The notes: generated from the letters alone by a model not told the origin. Positions 1 through 7,993 are shown, counted from the first letter of the stretch. The stretch: 20,474 nt of DNA from an uncultured Desulfobacterium sp. (GCA_937124525.1 CAKZLA010000457.1:1-20474); one strand, 5' to 3'. Numbers and translations are program-made.

Positions 1-446
1 ATGACATTGAGGACAGCTTTCATTTTAACACGGCCATCAGCGCCGTGATGGAGCTTGTCAATGCCATGTACAGTGCCGAATTGAACAGCGATGATGACGG
101 TATGAAAGGAGTGGCAGCCTTTTGTATGGAAAATATTGTGCTGCTGCTGTCTCCCATTGTTCCCCATTTTGCCGAAGAGTTGTGGCAGCGCATGGGGCAT
201 GATGCCAGCATTGTGGATCATTCATGGCCCCGGTACCGGGAAGATGCCCTGGTCAGCGATGAGATGCTCATTGTGATCCAGGTGAATGGAAAGCTTAGGT
301 CAAAATTTACCATCCGGAAAGATGCCGATGACGATGCCATCAAAGCGGTGGCCCTGGCCGACGAAGCTGTGCTTAAACATATTTCTGACAAGACCATTCG
401 AAAGGTGATTGTTGTGAAGAAAAAACTTGTCAACATTGTGGTGTAA
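1..446 (+). CDS. leuS: Leucyl-tRNA synthetase, C-terminal part (5' truncated by window)
   Basis: LeuRS charges tRNA-Leu with leucine in the cytoplasm. The gene is open from the window edge, with the first full codon at position 3, and ends at a TAA at 444-446, so about 147 C-terminal residues are visible. They carry the end of the anticodon-binding helical bundle (FNTAISAVMELVN; then LLLSPIVPHFAEELW) and the small C-terminal domain with the VQVNGKLR-type strand typical of bacterial LeuRS. The catalytic and editing domains lie upstream of the window. lptE follows closely on the same strand, the same leuS-lptE order as in E. coli, which suggests co-transcription. Family recognition is by eye, but the motifs are diagnostic. 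Confidence 0.95.
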   Translation, partial: DIEDSFHFNTAISAVMELVNAMYSAELNSDDDGMKGVAAFCMENIVLLLSPIVPHFAEELWQRMGHDASIVDHSWPRYREDALVSDEMLIVIQVNGKLRSKFTIRKDADDDAIKAVALADEAVLKHISDKTIRKVIVVKKKLVNIVV

Positions 447-522
447 TATGGCACCAGGGTGTTATCCAGTGACCAGGGATCTTCCCCAATCGTCCCTGGC
501 GGAGAAAAAGGAGAGGGGGGCT

Positions 523-1023
523 GTGTGGCACCTCATCTGGCTGTTGTGTCTGGTGATGGTGGGGGGGTGTGGATATCATATCCAGGGAAATGCATCCCTG
601 CCTGCCGGGATTAAGGCCGTTCATGTGACCTTGTTTGAAAACCGCAGTGGTGAATCAGGTGTAGAAAATACATTTACCAATGCCTTTATCAAAGAATTGC
701 TCATGAAAACAGATGTCCAGGTCACCGATGAAGCCCATGCCAGGGGATTTATCATCGGGACCATTCGTTCCATATCCGTGGGGAATCTGACCCGTTCTTC
801 TGAAAATGCCGTCTTGCAGGGACAGATTCGTGCCACCATGGATCTGTCCATGGCGGATGATAAGGGGAATGTGGTGTGGGAGGTGAAGGGGTATAGCGAT
901 CATAAGGTCTATACCGCATCCAGTTCCAATGCCACTGATGAATCTGCGAAACAAGAAGCGGTGGAAGAGATTGCCGGACGTCTGTCCGAAAAGCTGGTCA
1001 GTGCCATGGGAGACCAGTGGTAA
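523..1023 (+). CDS. lptE: LPS-assembly lipoprotein LptE
   Basis: LptE is an outer-membrane lipoprotein that plugs LptD and helps insert lipopolysaccharide into the outer leaflet. I chose the GTG at 523 because an AAGGAG motif lies 9 nt upstream (508-513) and the product then starts directly with a lipoprotein signal peptide: a short hydrophobic stretch, then the lipobox VGGC with the lipidated Cys at residue 16, followed by GYH, the usual CGYxL/H start of mature LptE. The in-frame ATG at 448 would add 25 residues ahead of the signal peptide and has no good ribosome site. The product is 166 residues, a normal size. The mature part shows the LptE pattern (FENRSGESGVE; then LTRSSENAVLQGQI). The gene follows leuS after 76 nt and converges on rpsT. 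Confidence 0.9.
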   Translation: MWHLIWLLCLVMVGGCGYHIQGNASLPAGIKAVHVTLFENRSGESGVENTFTNAFIKELLMKTDVQVTDEAHARGFIIGTIRSISVGNLTRSSENAVLQGQIRATMDLSMADDKGNVVWEVKGYSDHKVYTASSSNATDESAKQEAVEEIAGRLSEKLVSAMGDQW

Positions 1024-1065
1024 TATTTTTTTCAGCATAGAATATGAAGCGGTGTATAAAATAAA

Positions 1066-1112
1066 AAAGGCGTGCTATATCAGGATATTTAATTCCCGAT
1101 TCACACGCCTTT
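1066..1112. terminator. Hairpin between convergent lptE and rpsT, probably the rpsT terminator
   Basis: A 9-bp perfect stem is formed by AAAGGCGTG (1066-1074) and CACGCCTTT (1104-1112) with a 29-nt A+T-rich loop. Read on the minus strand the stem is followed by a T-rich run, which suits rpsT; the plus side has a weaker AAATTTT tail. The loop is long for a classical terminator. Confidence 0.5.
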
Positions 1113-1138
1113 AAATTTTGCAAGAAAACGGCTTTTGT

Positions 1139-1393
1139 TTAGTTCAGAATCTTGGAAAGCCTTGAAATCTTACGTGCAGCAGTATTTTTATGAATAACCC
1201 CTTTCTTAGCGGCTTTGGCAATGCTGGACTGGGCAGCTTTGAAAAGCTCCTGGGTGTTATCGCTACCCTCTTCCTGGGCTGCAGCCTGAACTTTTTTAAT
1301 GGTGGTATTCATGGCAGATTTTGTGGATTTGTTTCTAAGACGTCTGTTTTCACTCTGCTTTGCACGTTTTAATGCGGATTTATGATTGGCCAA
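1139..1393 (-). CDS. rpsT: 30S ribosomal protein S20
   Basis: S20 is a small basic primary 16S-rRNA-binding protein of the 30S subunit. The product has 84 residues, close to the family's usual 85-90. It has the diagnostic start MANHKSALKRAKQ, a Lys/Arg-rich helical body and the C-terminal KKGVIHKNTAARKISRL motif. The start codon is TTG (complement of 1391-1393), preceded by GAAGGAG about 11 nt upstream. E. coli rpsT also starts with UUG, where the poor codon takes part in autogenous control; the same may hold here, which is inference. The gene is monocistronic, divergent from murJ and convergent with lptE. Confidence 0.97.
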   Translation of the reverse strand: MANHKSALKRAKQSENRRLRNKSTKSAMNTTIKKVQAAAQEEGSDNTQELFKAAQSSIAKAAKKGVIHKNTAARKISRLSKILN

Positions 1394-1459
1394 CTTGTTT
1401 TGAACTCCTTCAATTTATATTATTAATTTAATAGTAATTCCATAAGTTTTGAATTAAGT

Positions 1460-1488
1460 AATCTAATTATATTCGTGTTTTTTGTCAA
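1460..1488 (-). promoter_or_regulatory. Sigma-70-type promoter for rpsT
   Basis: On the minus strand a perfect TTGACA (complement of 1483-1488) is followed after 17 nt by TAGATT (complement of 1460-1465, 4 of 6 matches). The -35 box overlaps the murJ ribosome-binding site on the other strand, so the rpsT and murJ starts are packed tightly together. Confidence 0.55.
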
Positions 1489-1498
1489 GGAAAAAGTG

Positions 1499-3088
1499 AT
1501 GGTATCAGATGAAAAACGGAAACTTTTCAAAATATTTTCCGGGGTATTCACCATTGGAACAGCCACCCTTGTCAGTCGTATCCTCGGATTTGTCCGGGAT
1601 GCCATTGTGGCCATGCTTTTTGGGGCGGGGCTGCATTCGGATGCTTTTTTCATGGCATTCAGGATTCCCAATCTTCTGCGAAAATTTTTTTCCGATGGGG
1701 TGTTGAGTCTCTCCTTTATTCCGGAGTTTACAAAATGTCACTCCCTTGATGGTAAAGAAAAGGCCTTTGACATGGCCCGGTCTTTTTTTTGTATAATTTC
1801 TTTTACCGGAGTCCTGCTGGTTGTGTGCGGTATTTTATTCACACCGGGGGTGGTCTCCACCATTGCCCCGGGATTTGTTGCCCACCCCCAGAAGTATGAT
1901 CTCACCGTGGCATTGACCCGAATCATGATGCCCTATGTGGGTGCTATTTTTCTCATGGCTGTGTGCATGGGCATATTAAATGCGTTGGGTCACTTTGCCG
2001 CTCCCGCTGTGGCCCCCATTGTTTTCAATCTGGTGATTATTTTTTTCGCCCTGGTTTTGTCCCCTTTATTTACCTTTCCGGCGGTGGCCCTTGCCTGGGG
2101 GGTGACCCTGGGAGGGGTGTTTCAATTATTGTTGCAGTTGCCCTTTATCCATGCTAAAGGGTTCCGGTTTTTAAGGCGTTTTTCCACGATGAGTCCCGGT
2201 GCAATTAGGGCTGCCAGGACCATGCTGCCCGCCATGGTGGGGGTGGCTGGGTATCAGATTAACGTGCTTATGGTGACTTTTATGGCATCCCGTCTGGGAG
2301 ACGGCAGTATCTCATATCTCTATTATGCCGATCGACTGGTACAATTCCCCTTGGCATTGTTTACGGTGTCTGTTTCCACGGTGATATTCCCCCGGTTGGC
2401 CTCATCCGTTACCAACAACAGACAAGGGGATGCCGCAGACCTGTTTTTTCGGGGGCTTCAGGTGGTTTTTTTTATTACCCTTCCTGCCATGGCCGGGCTG
2501 ATGGTGCTGCGAAGGCCCATTGTGGCTCTTCTTTTTTTCCAGGGGGAATTTCAGATGACAGCGGTGCTTGAAACCAGCGCTGTTTTATTCTTTCTCTCCA
2601 TGGGGTTATGGGCTTTTTCCGGTACCCGGCTTTTTGGATCTTTCTTTTATGCATTCTCAGATATTAAAACCCCTTTTATGGCAGGGATATGCTCCATAGG
2701 GGTCAATATTGTGCTGGGATGGGAATTGATGAAAACCATGGGGCACAGTGGGCTTGCGCTTTCTTTGTCTCTTTCTGGTGCCGTTAACCTAATGATTCTT
2801 CTCTGGAAAGCCAATGCCTATTTCAGCGTGTCTGTGCGGCAAAAAATGGTGTTGTCCTGTGTAAAAGCACTTGTTTTTTCCGGGATCATGTATGGGGTGG
2901 TGGGGTGGGTTGCCGCTCTGGTCTGTCCACGGTTGGATGCTGGGAAACTTTCCCTGTTCATGGGGGTGGGTCTTTCCATCCTGTCCGGGGTGCTGGTGTA
3001 TGTGGGATTGTTCTTTGTCGGGGGCCAGCGGGAATACCGCAGAATTCAAAGATGGGTCAAAGGAAGTAAAAAAAATGGTACGATTTAA
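1499..3088 (+). CDS. murJ: Lipid II flippase MurJ
   Basis: MurJ moves the peptidoglycan precursor lipid II across the inner membrane. The 529-residue product is highly hydrophobic along its length, as expected for the 14-helix MOP-superfamily flippase. The N-terminus has the signature SRILGFVRDAIVA (Arg27, Arg33 and Asp34 align by eye with the conserved Arg/Arg/Asp of E. coli MurJ helix 1) and DAFFMAFRIPNLLRKFFSDG. I chose ATG 1499 because AAGGA lies 7 nt upstream (1487-1491); a GTG at 1475 would add eight residues without a ribosome site. Its 3' end overlaps the next gene by 14 nt, so translation is probably coupled. It is divergent from rpsT. Confidence 0.96.
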   Translation: MVSDEKRKLFKIFSGVFTIGTATLVSRILGFVRDAIVAMLFGAGLHSDAFFMAFRIPNLLRKFFSDGVLSLSFIPEFTKCHSLDGKEKAFDMARSFFCIISFTGVLLVVCGILFTPGVVSTIAPGFVAHPQKYDLTVALTRIMMPYVGAIFLMAVCMGILNALGHFAAPAVAPIVFNLVIIFFALVLSPLFTFPAVALAWGVTLGGVFQLLLQLPFIHAKGFRFLRRFSTMSPGAIRAARTMLPAMVGVAGYQINVLMVTFMASRLGDGSISYLYYADRLVQFPLALFTVSVSTVIFPRLASSVTNNRQGDAADLFFRGLQVVFFITLPAMAGLMVLRRPIVALLFFQGEFQMTAVLETSAVLFFLSMGLWAFSGTRLFGSFFYAFSDIKTPFMAGICSIGVNIVLGWELMKTMGHSGLALSLSLSGAVNLMILLWKANAYFSVSVRQKMVLSCVKALVFSGIMYGVVGWVAALVCPRLDAGKLSLFMGVGLSILSGVLVYVGLFFVGGQREYRRIQRWVKGSKKNGTI

Positions 3089-3395
3089 TACATCTGGATT
3101 TTACCTTGCCATACTGGCTTTAATTGTACTTGCCGCATACATGGTTTGGGGGAATGATGGGTTCATGGTATTGGTCAGCCTCAAGGATGAGGAGGCCCGG
3201 ATATTGAAAAAGAACCAGGGTATCATGCTGGAAAATCAGCGTATTGAAACAATTATTGCCCGTTTGAAGCATGATGGCGCATACATTGAACATATTGCAA
3301 AACATCAGTTTGGTCTGGCCGGAGAGGAAGAGTTGATTTTTAGATTTGAACCCAAGGAGCCTGGGCAACCAAGGCCAATGGGTTCAAATAATTAA
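3075..3395 (+). CDS. Septum formation initiator family protein (FtsB/DivIC-like)
   Basis: FtsB/DivIC proteins are single-pass membrane proteins of the divisome that bridge FtsL and FtsQ. This 106-residue product has a short N-terminus, one hydrophobic segment (about residues 9-26), then a predicted coiled coil rich in Glu, Lys, Asn and Leu (about 35-65), and a short tail with the GLAGEEELIFRF motif, which matches the family's conserved G-hydrophobic...E-x-x-F/Y ending. ATG 3075 has AAAGGA 10 nt upstream and overlaps murJ by 14 nt in another frame. The pairing with murJ joins precursor export and septation. The family is recognised from architecture and the C-terminal motif, so whether it is the true FtsB orthologue is inferred. 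Confidence 0.8.
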   Translation: MVRFNTSGFYLAILALIVLAAYMVWGNDGFMVLVSLKDEEARILKKNQGIMLENQRIETIIARLKHDGAYIEHIAKHQFGLAGEEELIFRFEPKEPGQPRPMGSNN

Positions 3396-3465
3396 ATGCA
3401 AGGTCTGGGGATAATTGAATCACTGCCCAGGATGGTCCTGAAGTAGAAGCACCCCTGGAATTAGA

Positions 3466-3747
3466 TCAATTATTAATGTGGTTGCGTAGCTTTCCAGAGC
3501 ATTTAAAGGTAACCACCCGCCTGGCAGGCAGATTCATCTCCTGGCTGGTGGCAGGATTGCGGCCCTTTCTGGATTTTTTTTCATTGACACAGAACTTTCC
3601 AAATCCACTGATCATGACATCTTCGCCTTTTTCCAGGCTGCCTTTGATGATTTCAAGGAAATCTTCCATGATGTTGTATGAGGTGGTCCTTGAAATATTA
3701 AGTTGTTTTTGAATCTTTTCTGTGATTTCCGTTTTTGTCAATGCCAT
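3466..3747 (-). CDS. ihfA: Integration host factor alpha-type DNA-binding protein
   Basis: IHF/HU proteins bend DNA as dimers and shape nucleoid, recombination and promoter structure. The 93-residue product has the full fold: the N-terminal helices (LTKTEITEKIQKQL), the GFGKFCVNEK turn, and the beta-arm with RKGRNPATSQEM, whose Pro intercalates in DNA, ending in ARRVVTFKCSGKLRNHIN. The FKCSGKLR ending and arm sequence point to IHF-alpha rather than HU. ATG is preceded by CAGGAG about 9 nt upstream. The gene converges on the FtsB-like gene and appears monocistronic. The alpha assignment is likely rather than certain, because only one subunit gene is in view. Confidence 0.88.
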   Translation of the reverse strand: MALTKTEITEKIQKQLNISRTTSYNIMEDFLEIIKGSLEKGEDVMISGFGKFCVNEKKSRKGRNPATSQEMNLPARRVVTFKCSGKLRNHINN

Positions 3748-3813
3748 GTTTCAATTCTCCTGGATCAAATAAGTATTTTAATTTTATATATAAATATCAT
3801 TTATTTTTGGCCA

Positions 3814-3843
3814 ACGATACTTTAAATCCAGTCCGTTTGTCAA
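3814..3843 (-). promoter_or_regulatory. Sigma-70-type promoter for ihfA
   Basis: On the minus strand a perfect TTGACA (complement of 3838-3843) lies 18 nt from TATCGT (complement of 3814-3819, 4 of 6). The leader to the ATG is about 60 nt and very A+T-rich. Confidence 0.45.
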
Positions 3844-3871
3844 GGGAATTGAGGGACTTGATTATATAATC

Positions 3872-3974
3872 TGTAAGTTCTCAATAAGTTCGGGTATTCG
3901 GAAATCCTTTTGAATAGCACCCGGCGTTTAAAGGGTAACCAGGCGTTACTACCCAGAGTTATTGAGAACTTACA
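3872..3974. repeat. 103-bp inverted-repeat element (MITE-like) between ihfA and the acyl-CoA dehydrogenase gene
   Basis: A perfect 16-bp terminal inverted repeat, TGTAAGTTCTCAATAA at 3872-3887 and its complement at 3959-3974, encloses 71 nt. After a 4-nt internal bulge the stem continues with GGGTA (3892-3896) against TACCC (3950-3954). The middle contains a small GTAAC/GTTAC hairpin. No coding capacity is seen. The form fits a miniature non-autonomous element or large intergenic hairpin; it lies just beyond the stop codon of the dehydrogenase gene and could act as a transcription barrier. A second pair of TAAGTTCTC-tipped repeats lies at 19227-19342. Confidence 0.6.
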
Positions 3975-4009
3975 TAATGCCGGGAAAATGGAAATACGCC
4001 AGATGAAGA

Positions 4010-5707
4010 TTATGCCGTCATCTCATAGGCATCGCTCATGCTAAGCACATGGTTCTGCCATACCCGCTGGAATCGTTCCGGGTCCGTCACTGGTTTTTTA
4101 ATGATTTTCAGGCATTGGGCCATCTGTTTTTCCGTGGAGCTGCTCTTGGTGTAGAGCTGGAGGGCATGCTTGGAGAAATCTTTTACCATGAAATCAAAAA
4201 TTTGATCCACAAGATCATCTTCTATTTTCAGGAGAAGGGCATTTTCAATGATCAATTGGCCATAGACAACCAGGGCAAAGAGTTCTCCAAGAATCAAGAG
4301 AAAATCAATGTCCTTTGTCTGTTCTTTTTCCGGGGGGGCATTGAGCAGAAGTTTTTTCAAGGCATTGATCTGTTCCTTGAAGATGGTGAGATTAGGCAGA
4401 TCCATCTGGGCATAGGTTTTTTCAAAATCATGGAAAAGAATTTTGGAAAGCCCCCGGGTGCTTCCCTGGTCAAATAGAAAATCGTCATTGGTTGTTCCAT
4501 GCACCAGGGGGATTTCCGGCATTTCCCCGGGTGCAAAAAGATAATTTGCCATGAATTTTACCACCAGAGCCATGTTGACATGGACCGTGCCCTCAAGCTT
4601 AGGAAGTCCCCGGATCTCAATGGCGGCCATTTCAAAGTAGGTGTCTTTTTCAAAACCCTTGGCCGCGATGACGTCCCAGATAAGGTTGATCACCTCTTCT
4701 CCCTGGGTGGTGACCTTCATTTTGGTCAGGGGGTTGTATAGAAGATATCGTCGGTCATCCCTGGAGGCGGTGCGCATGTAGTCACTGTTTCTTGCGGCAA
4801 AGAGTTTCATGGCCGTGAGCCGGGCAAAGGCCGTGGTCATCAGTTCCTGGACATGGGGAAAGTCTGTGACCTTTTTGCCATAAAGTTCTCGGTGGGCCGC
4901 ATGGGTGATGGCTTCATAAAAGGCATGGGTACAGATACCAATGGAGGCCCAGCCCAGATTGTATTTTCCAACGTTGATGGTGTTAAGTGCACTGTCCCAG
5001 GCATGAGCCCCCCGGGAGAGGATATCTGCCGGGGTCACAGGATATCCGTTGAGACTGAATTCTGCCACATAGGATTGGTTGGAGATGATGTTTTTTACCA
5101 AGGTGTAATTTTCATGCGCCGGATCTGCGGTGAAAAATACGTACTCATCGGTGTCAGAATCCCTTGCAAATACAGATACCAACCCTGCTTTGTTGGCATT
5201 GCCAATGTAATATTTTCCGCCGTCTGCCACAAATTGGTCATGGGTGAGGGGGGTCAATGTCATATCACTGGAATAGAGATCTGCCCCATGCTCTTTTTCG
5301 GACAATCCAAAGGCAAAGATTTCCCCTTGTTCCAGCAGTTGGGCTGTCTTTTTTTTCAAGGCCTCATTTTTTCCCATCCAGATGGGTCCCAGCCCCAGAA
5401 TGGTAACTTGCCAGGTGTACCAGTAGGGCAACCCATAAAAGCCAAGGATCTCATTGAAACAGCAGTTCCGGCAGGTATCCCATCGACACCCTTCAGTGCC
5501 ATATTGTGATGGAGTTAACAGGGTATAAAATATTTTTTCTTTTTTCGCAAAATCAAGGAAGTCGGAGTACCACTCTTTGGCGTGGTAATCTGATTTAAGT
5601 TTTGTTTTTCCCTTGTTTTCAAAAAAGGCAATGGTTTTTTTCATGATCTGTGCCGACGCGGCATCAAGATGATCAAATGATTCTTTTTTGGGGTTAAGAA
5701 GTTTCAA
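4010..5707 (-). CDS. Acyl-CoA dehydrogenase family protein (long form)
   Basis: ACAD flavoproteins oxidise acyl-CoA thioesters to enoyl-CoA with FAD and pass electrons to ETF. The 565-residue product is longer than ordinary ACADs (about 380-400). It has an N-terminal helical domain, the central beta-domain (FGLSEKEHGADL near residue 134, then the YIGNAN strand), a helical domain, and an LEGT motif with Glu372 at the place of the catalytic base in the YEGT motif of MCAD-type enzymes. About 180 extra C-terminal residues, mostly helical, recall the longer ACAD subfamilies. A Cys cluster (C74, C79, C82, C83) is unusual. The start is TTG (complement of 5705-5707) with AGGAGG 5 nt away. The substrate is not predictable from sequence. 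It is a single gene upstream of ihfA on the same strand. Confidence 0.85.
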   Translation of the reverse strand: MKLLNPKKESFDHLDAASAQIMKKTIAFFENKGKTKLKSDYHAKEWYSDFLDFAKKEKIFYTLLTPSQYGTEGCRWDTCRNCCFNEILGFYGLPYWYTWQVTILGLGPIWMGKNEALKKKTAQLLEQGEIFAFGLSEKEHGADLYSSDMTLTPLTHDQFVADGGKYYIGNANKAGLVSVFARDSDTDEYVFFTADPAHENYTLVKNIISNQSYVAEFSLNGYPVTPADILSRGAHAWDSALNTINVGKYNLGWASIGICTHAFYEAITHAAHRELYGKKVTDFPHVQELMTTAFARLTAMKLFAARNSDYMRTASRDDRRYLLYNPLTKMKVTTQGEEVINLIWDVIAAKGFEKDTYFEMAAIEIRGLPKLEGTVHVNMALVVKFMANYLFAPGEMPEIPLVHGTTNDDFLFDQGSTRGLSKILFHDFEKTYAQMDLPNLTIFKEQINALKKLLLNAPPEKEQTKDIDFLLILGELFALVVYGQLIIENALLLKIEDDLVDQIFDFMVKDFSKHALQLYTKSSSTEKQMAQCLKIIKKPVTDPERFQRVWQNHVLSMSDAYEMTA

Positions 5708-5764
5708 TATACCCTCCTGGAAGTATTAATTATTTTTATGAACAATGTTTACAGCGATGATGTT

Positions 5765-5793
5765 AATTTCTATTACATAGGAGAGTTTGTCAA
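5765..5793 (-). promoter_or_regulatory. Possible promoter for the acyl-CoA dehydrogenase gene
   Basis: A perfect TTGACA on the minus strand (complement of 5788-5793) has a weak -10 (GAAATT, complement of 5765-5770, 3 of 6) after 17 nt. The -35 context, CTTGACAAA, resembles those of rpsT and ihfA, but the -10 is poor. Confidence 0.35.
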
Positions 5794-5844
5794 GTCTTTT
5801 TGCCCACAGGGCCTTGATTTAGGAGCCAGTCTTAAATAATTTGT

Positions 5845-5898
5845 CCATTTCAGAACACGCCATCGTTGGAGGATAGGCTTCCCCCAATTTTGAAATGG
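5845..5898. terminator. Structured hairpin downstream of the hybrid kinase
   Basis: An outer 8-bp perfect stem, CCATTTCA (5845-5852) with TGAAATGG (5891-5898), encloses an inner stem TTGGAGG/CCCCCAA (5866-5872 with 5881-5887, one mismatch). It begins 17 nt past the kinase stop on the minus strand. No clear T-run follows, so a terminator role is only a guess. Confidence 0.3.
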
Positions 5899-5914
5899 TT
5901 ATGTTATTTCGGGC

Positions 5915-7993
5915 TCATTTCTTAAGGAATTTTTTGATGGTTTCTGAAAGGGCATTGATGGAAAGGGGTTTTGAAAGAACCGCATCAATATCCTTGTTGT
6001 CATCCTGGGCCAGGGCCGTGCGACTGTCAAACCCCGTGGCCAGAATCACAGGAATCTTGGGCCTGATTTTTTTGATCTCATGGGCCAGCTGGGTTCCCTG
6101 AAAACCGGGCATTGTCAGGTCTGAGATGACCAGGTCAAAGGATTCTGAATTTTTTTGGAAAGCTGTCAGGGCTTCCGTGGGGGATTGTAAAGCCACCGCT
6201 TGATATCCAATTCTTTCCAGCATCATTTTGCCCAGATCCACCAGCATTTTTTCATCATCCACAAACAGGATCTTACCTTCTCCGGTGGTAATGGCATTGT
6301 TTACTACCTTGTTTTTTTTCGGTTCATCGGGAAAAGCAGGAAGATAGATGGTGATTTGAGTGCCTTTTCCCGGCTGGCTGTCCAGCACAACGGCCCCTTT
6401 GCATCGCGTGATAATGCTGTGTACCACGGAAAGACCAAGCCCCCTGCCATCCCCCCTCTGCTTGGTGGTGAAATAGGGATCAAAAATTTTACCTTTCAGT
6501 TCCGTTGTTATTCCCTTTCCATTGTCTTCTACCTCAATGGTGACATAGTCGCCATGGGGCAGGTTCAATTCATTGCTGGGGGTATAATTTTCAGCGGTGA
6601 GGGAAATATCTTTCATTTTTATGGAAATAGTTCCCTGACGGTCCTCCATGGCCTGGTATGCATTGGTTAACAGGTTGGTTATGATCTGGTAGATTTGATT
6701 GGGACTTGCCAGTACACGACCTGTTTTTTTGGGAATATCGCTGTTAATTCTGATGGATGAGGGGATGGTTGCCCTGAGCATCTTGAGTTTTTCTTTGACC
6801 ACAGAAGTCGGATTGATGGGGGCGTGGGGTTGATCATCATCTTCTTTGATTCGACTGAAATCCAGTATCTGCATGGTTATATTTTTAGCGCGGTTGCAGC
6901 CGTCAATGATTTTCCGGGTGAAGTGACTGGTTTTGGAATCACTGCTTACATCCATCTGGAGCAGCTGGGTATAGCCCAGGATAACCCCCAGAATATTGTT
7001 AAAATCATGGGCAATGCCACCGGCCAGGGTTCCCAGTGCTTCCAGACGTTGGACCTGGGTCAGCTGGGCCATGAGGCGTTCATTTTCTTTTTCGGACAGT
7101 TTGTATTCAGTGACATCCCTGTCAATGCCGCAGTACCCCAGAAGCGCTCCGTTGGCATCCAGCACGGGTCTGCCGTTGGTGAGAAAACACAGGTGTTTTT
7201 TGTTTTTATGTTTTTTCCATATTTCAACGTTTTTAAAGGGAAGACACGCGTTGGTGCAGTGGGCGATACGTTTTTGAGCAATGGAATCTTCTTTTTCGTT
7301 GAACATGGCTGAAAAATGGATTTCATTGAGTTCTTCCATGGAATAACCCGTCATCTCTATTATGTTATCAGACACATACGTGTATTTTCCCCGGTGATCC
7401 ATTTCCCAGATGAGATCCCCGATGTTAATGGTTATATCTTTGAATCGTTGTTCACTTTCAAGGGAATTATTTTCCATTGCCTGGTTTTGACGCAGTTGCT
7501 GGTGCAGGGTTTGAATGTGCTGATAAGCTCCCAGTGCTGTTGTAAAAACGGTATTAAGTTTTTGTGAACTGATTTCAGAGTCCAGAAATAAGTCGTGAAT
7601 GTCATCGTCTTCCAGCATCTGTTGATGTGAAATGGAATCGAATGTTTCTGTTTGAATAATAATTCGAATGTTTTGGTTTTTCAGAGATTTTCGAATATAA
7701 TGGATGAACCATCGACCATCTGTTGTTGTTTTCCGGGACAGATGGAGCAGCAGTACAGCAATGTCCTTTTTTTTTGAAAAAAGGGTTTGTGCCCCATGGA
7801 TGGAATTGACCTTGAGAAGGGAAATAGGTCTATCTTTAAAGACAAATTGGGAAAGGGTGGTGTCGATAAATACCTGGTTTTTTTTGTCCGGATCTACAAT
7901 TAATACCTGCCAGGTATCCTTGGAAGAAGGGGGGGGCGTGTCAATGGAGCCTGTTTTTTTTGAAGCTCTGTATTCCGGAAATTCTGGAGCCAT
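5915..7993 (-). CDS. Cytoplasmic hybrid sensor histidine kinase (degenerate REC - PAS - HisKA - HATPase - REC)
   Basis: The 692-residue product senses a signal, autophosphorylates and passes phosphate to its own C-terminal receiver. In order: residues 28-160, a receiver-like domain resembling the N-terminal receiver of DUF3369 response regulators (VFKDRPISLLKVNS; HYIRKSLKNQNIRIIIQT), but with His84 where the phospho-acceptor Asp should be; 180-297, a PAS/PAC domain (YVSDNIIEMTGYS); 320-384, HisKA with His329 in GGIAHDFNN; 430-553, HATPase with N-box Asn440/444, DNGKG at 490-494 and GDGRGLGLSV; 574-692, a complete receiver with Asp579/580, Asp625 and Lys675. No membrane segment is seen, so it is cytoplasmic. 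ATG 7993 has a weak AGGG ribosome site. No response-regulator gene adjoins, so its output partner is elsewhere. Confidence 0.9.
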   Translation of the reverse strand: MAPEFPEYRASKKTGSIDTPPPSSKDTWQVLIVDPDKKNQVFIDTTLSQFVFKDRPISLLKVNSIHGAQTLFSKKKDIAVLLLHLSRKTTTDGRWFIHYIRKSLKNQNIRIIIQTETFDSISHQQMLEDDDIHDLFLDSEISSQKLNTVFTTALGAYQHIQTLHQQLRQNQAMENNSLESEQRFKDITINIGDLIWEMDHRGKYTYVSDNIIEMTGYSMEELNEIHFSAMFNEKEDSIAQKRIAHCTNACLPFKNVEIWKKHKNKKHLCFLTNGRPVLDANGALLGYCGIDRDVTEYKLSEKENERLMAQLTQVQRLEALGTLAGGIAHDFNNILGVILGYTQLLQMDVSSDSKTSHFTRKIIDGCNRAKNITMQILDFSRIKEDDDQPHAPINPTSVVKEKLKMLRATIPSSIRINSDIPKKTGRVLASPNQIYQIITNLLTNAYQAMEDRQGTISIKMKDISLTAENYTPSNELNLPHGDYVTIEVEDNGKGITTELKGKIFDPYFTTKQRGDGRGLGLSVVHSIITRCKGAVVLDSQPGKGTQITIYLPAFPDEPKKNKVVNNAITTGEGKILFVDDEKMLVDLGKMMLERIGYQAVALQSPTEALTAFQKNSESFDLVISDLTMPGFQGTQLAHEIKKIRPKIPVILATGFDSRTALAQDDNKDIDAVLSKPLSINALSETIKKFLKK

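Noticed and set aside
3428..3440. CAGGA-TGG-TCCTG hairpin between the FtsB-like gene and ihfA as a terminator
   Set aside because: A short 5-bp stem without a T-run; too weak to call.
4049..5509. Plus-strand frames of 80-218 codons opposite the dehydrogenase gene
   Set aside because: They are antisense shadows of a clearly recognised gene and show no family features.
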